48,622 bases of DNA from positions 5,935 through 54,556 of the forward strand of contig ASZJ01000016.1 of the NCBI GenBank assembly GCA_000416275.1, read 5' to 3'. The position numbers and the translations under genes were made by a program. The notes below the pieces were generated by a model. That model worked only from the letters and a program-made list of their open reading frames with translations. It was not told the DNA's origin and ran no database searches. This stretch comes from Osedax symbiont Rs1. Lineage in GTDB: Bacteria > Pseudomonadota > Gammaproteobacteria > Pseudomonadales > Balneatricaceae. Below, one piece after another: positions 44,483 through 48,622 of the stretch; within the stretch, counting starts at the first letter, position 1; every line of letters begins with the position of its first letter.

Positions 44483-45067
44483 TTGAGAACTATCATACTT
44501 GCTTCAAGCTCACCTTATCGGCGCGCTATTCTAGATAAAATCCAACTCAGTTACCACTCAATTAGCCCACAAATAGATGAAACACCCCAAACCGCTGAGA
44601 CGGCGAGGGAAATGGTGGCGAGACTCGCATTGCAAAAAGCCGAAAAAGTAGCACAAACCCAAACCGACAGTCTTATTATAGGCTCTGATCAAGTCGCGTT
44701 ATTAGAGGGCAATATTTTAGCTAAACCACTCACCGCAGAACGCGCCGTACAACAGCTTGCACAGAGCTCCGGTAAAACGGTGGTTTTTTATACCGGGCTC
44801 TGCCTACTTGACAGCGCAGATGCTAGCTACCAATTAGAAGTAGTGACATTCAAGGTACATTTTCGACAGTTGAGCGAGCGAGAAATTACTACTTACATCG
44901 CCCTAGAGCAACCTCTCGACTGCGCGGGCAGCTTTAAAGTCGAAGGCTTAGGGATAAGCTTGTTTGAAAAATTAGAGGGCGATGATTTCAACAGCTTAAT
45001 CGGCCTGCCATTAATTCGACTGTTAGCGCTTTTAAAAAATAAAGGAATTTCGCCGCTACTACGGTAA
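44483..45067 (+). CDS. yceF: Maf-family nucleotide pyrophosphatase (YceF-type)
   Basis: This house-cleaning enzyme hydrolyses modified NTPs; YceF acts on m7GTP. The 194 residues have ILASSSPYRRAILD at the start, the catalytic aspartate in IIGSDQVAL near 71, and EGLGISLFEKLEGDDFNSLIGLPL. The start codon is TTG (44483) with an AGAGG site 9 bp before; no ATG fits. Its divergent placement next to yceD-rpmF is the E. coli yceF position, which supports the YceF subtype over YhdE. Confidence 0.92.
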   Translation: MRTIILASSSPYRRAILDKIQLSYHSISPQIDETPQTAETAREMVARLALQKAEKVAQTQTDSLIIGSDQVALLEGNILAKPLTAERAVQQLAQSSGKTVVFYTGLCLLDSADASYQLEVVTFKVHFRQLSEREITTYIALEQPLDCAGSFKVEGLGISLFEKLEGDDFNSLIGLPLIRLLALLKNKGISPLLR

Positions 45068-45152
45068 TCCCTAGCGCACATAGAGGCGAATAATTACAGT
45101 AGAGAATCCAACGATTGCTGGAATATTGAAGGGTTTAGAGAAAACAGTTATC

Positions 45153-45173
45153 GCAGAGCACTGTTTGCTCTGC
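45153..45173. other. Hairpin between maf/yceF and pta
   Basis: GCAGAGCA, CTGTT, TGCTCTGC: a perfect 8-bp stem in the space between two converging genes. There is no clear T-run on either side, so a terminator role is uncertain. Confidence 0.35.
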
Positions 45174-45205
45174 ACGCCTAATCCAGAACCTTACACAGAA
45201 ATAGA

Positions 45206-46198
45206 CTACTGAGCTTGCACGACGGTAATGGCGATAACGTTTAACACATCACTGGCACTGCAACCTCTTGAAAGATCATTGGCGGGCTTCTTCAAACCTT
45301 GCAAGATCGGCCCAATCGCCTGCGCTTTACCAATTCGCTCGGCTAATTTATAGCCGATATTACCCGCTTCTAGCGAGGGAAATATCAGCACGTTAGCTCG
45401 GCCCTTTACCTGTGAGTTTGCCACTTTTTTCGCCGCTATTTCCGGAACGATTGCCGCATCTAATTGCACTTCACCATCAATTATCAAGTCTGGTTGCGCC
45501 TGTTTAACTAACGCGGTAGCGGCGATTACTTTATCAACTGCCGGGTGTTTAGCACTGCCATTGGTTGAGAAAGAGAGCATCGCAATTCTGGGCGACTCCT
45601 GTAGTAGAGTAACGGCACTTTTAGCGGCACTTAGCGCTATTTCAGCGAGCTGCTCTGCATCGGGGTCAATCACTAATGCGCAATCAGAGAATATAATTCC
45701 ACCTTGCACGTCATGAAAAGGCTGACACATCATCATCAAGAAAAAGCTAGAGACTATTTTCGTCGATTCGGCTTTGCCAATTATTTGCAGTGCTGTGCGC
45801 ACCGTATCTCCCGTTGTATAAACAGCACCAGCCACCGATCCATCTGCATCCCCTAAGTGCACCATTAACTGCGCATAATAAAGTGGCTCATCTGTGAGCT
45901 CGCAAGCTTGCTGCTGTGACATTCCCTTAGCTTTACGCAGTTGAAATAACTGCTCTGTGTAACGTTTCTTTTCGGGGGAGTTTTGCGGATCAATAATGGT
46001 AATATTATGCAGGGTAAGATTTAATTTTTTTGCCTGCAACGCTATCCGCTGCGGCTCACCCAACAAAGTAATTTCAGCTAGGCCCTTGGCGACACACTGA
46101 ACTGCAGCGGTGATAATTCTTGGGTCTTCTCCTTCAGCCAATACTATTTTTTTTGGGTTTTCACTAGCGCGTGCAAAAATATTATTCAATGCTTTCAT
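45206..46198 (-). CDS. pta: Phosphate acetyltransferase
   Basis: It interconverts acetyl-CoA and acetyl phosphate. The 330-residue product is a short PTA of the Bacillus/EutD kind, without the N-terminal DRTGG regions of the E. coli enzyme. It has VLAEGEDPRIITAA near the start, VAGAVYTTGDTVRTALQIIG and VLIFPSLEAGNIGYKLAERIG near the end. The ATG at 46198 is used (a TTG two codons earlier is in frame). No ackA is in the window. With crbS/crbR near the other end, acetate metabolism is a recurring theme. A 57-bp A derivative is 34 bp upstream. Confidence 0.9.
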   Translation of the reverse strand: MKALNNIFARASENPKKIVLAEGEDPRIITAAVQCVAKGLAEITLLGEPQRIALQAKKLNLTLHNITIIDPQNSPEKKRYTEQLFQLRKAKGMSQQQACELTDEPLYYAQLMVHLGDADGSVAGAVYTTGDTVRTALQIIGKAESTKIVSSFFLMMMCQPFHDVQGGIIFSDCALVIDPDAEQLAEIALSAAKSAVTLLQESPRIAMLSFSTNGSAKHPAVDKVIAATALVKQAQPDLIIDGEVQLDAAIVPEIAAKKVANSQVKGRANVLIFPSLEAGNIGYKLAERIGKAQAIGPILQGLKKPANDLSRGCSASDVLNVIAITVVQAQ

Positions 46199-46232
46199 CG
46201 ACAACCATCTCTTTTCGAATGATAATTATTAG

Positions 46233-46289
46233 CTGAATCGGTGGCTGCAAAGCAGCCGTTGAGCACCGCATAGAAGTCACTAACTCAGG
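46233..46289. repeat. Family A repeat, 57-bp derivative, decayed (A13)
   Basis: CTGAATCGGTGGCTGCAAAG on the left and GAAGTCACTAACTCAGG on the right match the two ends of family A; the middle keeps GCACCGCATAG. It lies 34 bp upstream of the pta start codon. Confidence 0.5.
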
Positions 46290-46377
46290 CATTAGGAACC
46301 AGATAACATAGAAGCCAAACAAACCACTTAGCTCGGACAAGCTATGTAATACTCCGATGATAGCGCAACTCATTGCT

Positions 46378-46418
46378 GTTACAGGCTGTATTTATGATTG
46401 AGAAATACAGCCTGTAAC
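46378..46418. other. Perfect 16-bp-stem hairpin
   Basis: GTTACAGGCTGTATTT and AAATACAGCCTGTAAC are exact inverted copies around a 9-base loop. It lies 275 bp past the GNAT stop and 180 bp before pta. It lacks a T-run. Its role is unknown. Confidence 0.75.
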
Positions 46419-46692
46419 ATCGAGAAGAAGGCTATCCCACGAGTTTAGTCTGCGAGACTCTGGCTACAATCAACTCTTCAAAGTATCAATCAAATATAAA
46501 AGCATTACTAGTGACTTCTGATTTTACCTGAAGTTATGTTGTCTGAAGTCATACACCTAACTGCATATCTCAAAAGCTGACAGGCACATATTGCCAAAAC
46601 GGGCCCAGCTTCAACTCTTTTGCAAGCATTTGTTAAATCGCTAGGCCATCGCTACAGCCTCAGCATAACGTATGCTTTACAGCTCTTTTAAT

Positions 46693-47124
46693 TCAGCCTG
46701 CCGTCAAGGCTTTTTTCAGCCAGCATCGACTGTGCCCAGGCGGGTAATCAACCAGTTCTGCAAACACTTCGTATCCCTGTTTTTTATAAAAATCAACGGC
46801 TTGGTAACTAAAACTGGTCAGATGAGAGTGCTTACAGTCATTTTTTAGCGCTTCTGCTTCGATAATATTCAGTAATTGTAGACCGTAACCTACTCCTCTG
46901 GCACTTTTGGACACAAACAACGAGTCGATCCACAACCAAGCAAAATTGTCATAGTTGCCTTGCACCCCTCCTAGAACTTGATGATTTTCATCGCGCAATA
47001 AAAAACACAGCTCATGGCGGCCAGTATCCCCCACAATCGGCTGGGTAAAGCTTTCAATTCCATCCCAGAGAATATGCTGCTCTGCAGTTGTTAACTTATT
47101 CGACTGACTAATTGTTAGTTTCAA
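46693..47124 (-). CDS. GNAT-family N-acetyltransferase
   Basis: This is a 143-residue acetyl-CoA-dependent acetyltransferase. Motif A has LFVSKSARGVGYGLQLLNIIEAEA (split), with the RxxGxG acetyl-CoA loop as RGVGYG, and motif B has SFSYQAVDFYKKQGYEVFAELVDYPPG. The substrate is unknown. The start is TTG (47122-47124) with an AGGAG site 9 bp before; no ATG precedes the domain. It is 64 bp downstream of the phzF-like gene and may share its transcript. Confidence 0.85.
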   Translation of the reverse strand: MKLTISQSNKLTTAEQHILWDGIESFTQPIVGDTGRHELCFLLRDENHQVLGGVQGNYDNFAWLWIDSLFVSKSARGVGYGLQLLNIIEAEALKNDCKHSHLTSFSYQAVDFYKKQGYEVFAELVDYPPGHSRCWLKKALTAG

Positions 47125-47188
47125 TGATTGATACTCCTAGCGCTTAGCTTATCCTTAGGCACAAGTTAAGCTGATTAATATCTGCCTG

Positions 47189-48049
47189 TTAGATAGAGAC
47201 CGTGATTGTCTTAAGTATGCAGGCTGTGCCGCCCACTTTAACACTTGTTACGAGATCATCATGACAAGTGACGGAGGCTGTGATTATTGAGGTTTTATTG
47301 ATCGCCCTACCCTGTTCAAAAATATAGTTGTGTGGCAGCGCTGAATGCTCGGCTAAATAACAGGCTAGCGCACCACTGGCACTGCCGGTTGCCGACTCTT
47401 CTGAGATGCCAAACAGCGGCGCAAAATTTCGACAACTAGCACTAATAGCGCTCTCTTTTCCATAGAGTTCAAAAACATGAAGACCAACCACTTGGTGTTT
47501 TCTGCAAAAATTAGCGATGATTTTATCCCGAGGTATAATGACATCTAAATAGCCTGTAGGGACAGCAATAATCACATCCGACAAACCCGTAGAAATCGCT
47601 TCAACCGGCAATTTTGTCGATGCTAGCACTGAACTGTCAATTCCAATAACCGCAGCTATCTCCTGATGGGAAAAATGTTGCAATTTTTGGGGTAGCTTTT
47701 GCTGCATAATAACTGAACCACTCGCATCGATCGTCACCGCCAGCAATCCAGCTTTAGTTCGCTGTAAGTAAGTGCCTGAATTCAACATGTTCAGCGTAAA
47801 CAGAGTGGAAAATACCGCTAAGGTCGCATGCCCACAATAATCGACTTCCTCGGTGATGGTGAAAAATGCCACTTCAAAATCAGCCTCAGCATCTTTAGTC
47901 ACGAAGGCTGTTTCGGAAAAACCTACCGCTTGTGCTACTTTCAACCTCTGCCTATCTGATAGGTGCTCAGCATCAAATACTACACCACCTGGATTACCGC
48001 CTTCTCCTTTATGAGTAAATGAATTTACTAATACCACTTCTACATGCAT
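47189..48049 (-). CDS. PhzF-family isomerase/epimerase-like protein
   Basis: This 286-residue protein has the double hotdog-like fold of PhzF/diaminopimelate epimerase relatives. It begins VEVVLVNSFTHKGEGGNPGGVV, has GFSETAFV with the conserved catalytic glutamate, EEVDYCGHATLAVF and ESATGSASGALACYL. There are no phenazine genes nearby, so the reaction is unknown; this family is widespread and mostly uncharacterised. The ATG at 48049 has an AGGA site; the frame continues upstream for nine codons without support. Confidence 0.88.
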   Translation of the reverse strand: MHVEVVLVNSFTHKGEGGNPGGVVFDAEHLSDRQRLKVAQAVGFSETAFVTKDAEADFEVAFFTITEEVDYCGHATLAVFSTLFTLNMLNSGTYLQRTKAGLLAVTIDASGSVIMQQKLPQKLQHFSHQEIAAVIGIDSSVLASTKLPVEAISTGLSDVIIAVPTGYLDVIIPRDKIIANFCRKHQVVGLHVFELYGKESAISASCRNFAPLFGISEESATGSASGALACYLAEHSALPHNYIFEQGRAINKTSIITASVTCHDDLVTSVKVGGTACILKTITVSI

Positions 48050-48111
48050 TAAAAACTTTCCTAAGATAAGCGACAAAACACACTATGCTGCTGTGTTTAG
48101 ACTCAATGATA

Positions 48112-48238
48112 TGAAGAAGCCTAAGGATAACAACGCCGCTCGGTAATGCGGCGTTAAAAGCCTTCTGCTCAGTTAAAGCCGTGGCCTTCGCCTGCCTTGT
48201 ATTACCATATGTCGTCACTTTATGATGAGAGCCTCGGT
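48112..48238. repeat. Family B repeat, decayed copy (B8)
   Basis: GGATAACAACGCCGCTCGGT, AATGCGGCGTTAAAAGCC, GCTCAGTTAAAGCC, CCTGCCTTGTATTACC and a final TTATGATGAGAGCCTCGG follow the order of family B segments, with many changes and a missing central part. Confidence 0.5.
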
Positions 48239-48377
48239 AATCGATTGCTGATTTACTTTTAAATACTCAATATCAGCTAAGTAAGCCAAGTGATGATTAT
48301 CACTGATATTATCTATGAACGCCGAGTTCCCCCTCGCGGCTTCTTTTTCCATATAATCAACTAAATCTTTAACCCTA

Positions 48378-48579
48378 TTCCTGATTACCCACCACTTTCA
48401 ACTATGGTTAGGCCAAGCCCCTCAAACCCTAGTATTGGCGATAAATATAGCAGAAAACGCTTTCGTAAGATAATTACCCTGCATACTGCTACACCTTATA
48501 ATTCATCGCAACCAATTGATTATAAAACTTAAAACATAGCTTCTTATAAAGTCGGTTGAGTCTCATGGGTAATCAGGAA
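48378..48579. repeat. Candidate inverted-repeat element (single copy)
   Basis: TTCCTGATTACCCA at 48378-48391 is the exact inverse of TGGGTAATCAGGAA at 48566-48579. Extending inward to 25 bp, 19 positions still match. The 202-bp size resembles families A and B, but no second copy is in the window and no target duplication is clear. Confidence 0.4.
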
Positions 48580-48622
48580 AGATTAACGCCTAGGAAATTG
48601 TTGTCTTTCTAAATTTCTTGAT

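Larger units (their letters stand above)
46199..46692. other. Intergenic region between GNAT gene and pta
   Basis: No gene is present. It contains a decayed short A element (46233-46289) and a perfect 16-bp-stem hairpin (46378-46418). The remainder shows nothing recognisable. Confidence 0.6.
48050..48622. other. Gene-free right end of the window
   Basis: No supported gene. It contains a decayed family B copy (48112-48238) and an isolated unit bounded by 14-bp inverted repeats (48378-48579). The promoter for the phzF-like gene should be near 48060-48110. Confidence 0.55.

Noticed and set aside
48009-48218. 69-codon minus-strand frame upstream of the phzF-like gene
   Set aside because: It overlaps the gene start and a decayed B copy, has no recognised domain, and uses no clear ribosome site.
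1-48238. CRISPR array or integron attC array
   Set aside because: The repeats are dispersed over the whole window, 60-200 bp long, with inverted ends and irregular spacing. There are no regular spacers, no cas genes and no integrase.

Overview
The window looks like chromosome of a gammaproteobacterium of the Pseudomonadales/Cellvibrionales/Oceanospirillales kind. Two things suggest this. The block yceD-rpmF-fabD-fabG-acpP-fabF-pabC-mltG-tmk-holB-pilZ-tatD follows the Pseudomonas order (pilZ between holB and tatD, no fabH). The window also holds a complete liu (leucine/isovalerate) operon with a LiuR-type regulator and a CrbS/CrbR-like acetate two-component pair. Base composition is moderate and the intergenic spaces are often long. 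I saw no rRNA, tRNA, CRISPR array, phage gene or transposase.

Layout. 1-3763 (-): part of a branched-chain amino acid type ABC transporter operon with an acyl-CoA ligase between livG and livH. 4417-8589: crbS (+) and crbR (-), convergent and overlapping at their 3' ends. 9337-10446 (-): a membrane diguanylate cyclase. 11566-12288 (+): aquaporin Z. 12958-22316 (+): liuR-liuA-liuB-liuC-liuD-liuE and an acyl-CoA synthetase, converting isovaleryl-CoA to acetyl-CoA and acetoacetate. 23244-25568 (+): a GAF-GGDEF-EAL protein. 25905-35193: a solute-binding protein, zapE, slyD, an M16C peptidase, a UbiH-family hydroxylase, a YdiI-like thioesterase (the only one on +) and tatD. 35286-43795 (-): pilZ, holB, tmk, mltG, pabC, fabF, acpP, fabG, fabD and rpmF. 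43816-45067: yceD (-) and maf/yceF (+), divergent. 45206-48049 (-): pta, a GNAT acetyltransferase and a PhzF-family protein.

What the genes do not explain is a dense set of short dispersed intergenic elements. Family A (about 160 bp, 18-bp terminal inverted repeats CCTGAATCMGTGACTTCA, perfect 5-bp target duplications at two copies) has about 15 full, internally deleted or decayed copies. Family B (about 200 bp, termini GAGACCTYTGCATAAC, internal 10-bp inverted repeat) has about nine. They are often stacked next to each other. They behave like non-autonomous mobile elements (MITE-like), with no mobilising enzyme in view. One A copy supplies the liuD stop codon, a B-derived fragment supplies the end of the GGDEF-EAL gene, and 57-68 bp A derivatives lie 24-37 bp upstream of the start codons of crbS, aqpZ, slyD and pta. 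A possible third family (C) and a single 202-bp inverted-repeat unit (48378-48579) are weaker. Other points of note are the absence of plsX between rpmF and fabD, and a consensus promoter placed so that yceD mRNA would be almost leaderless.
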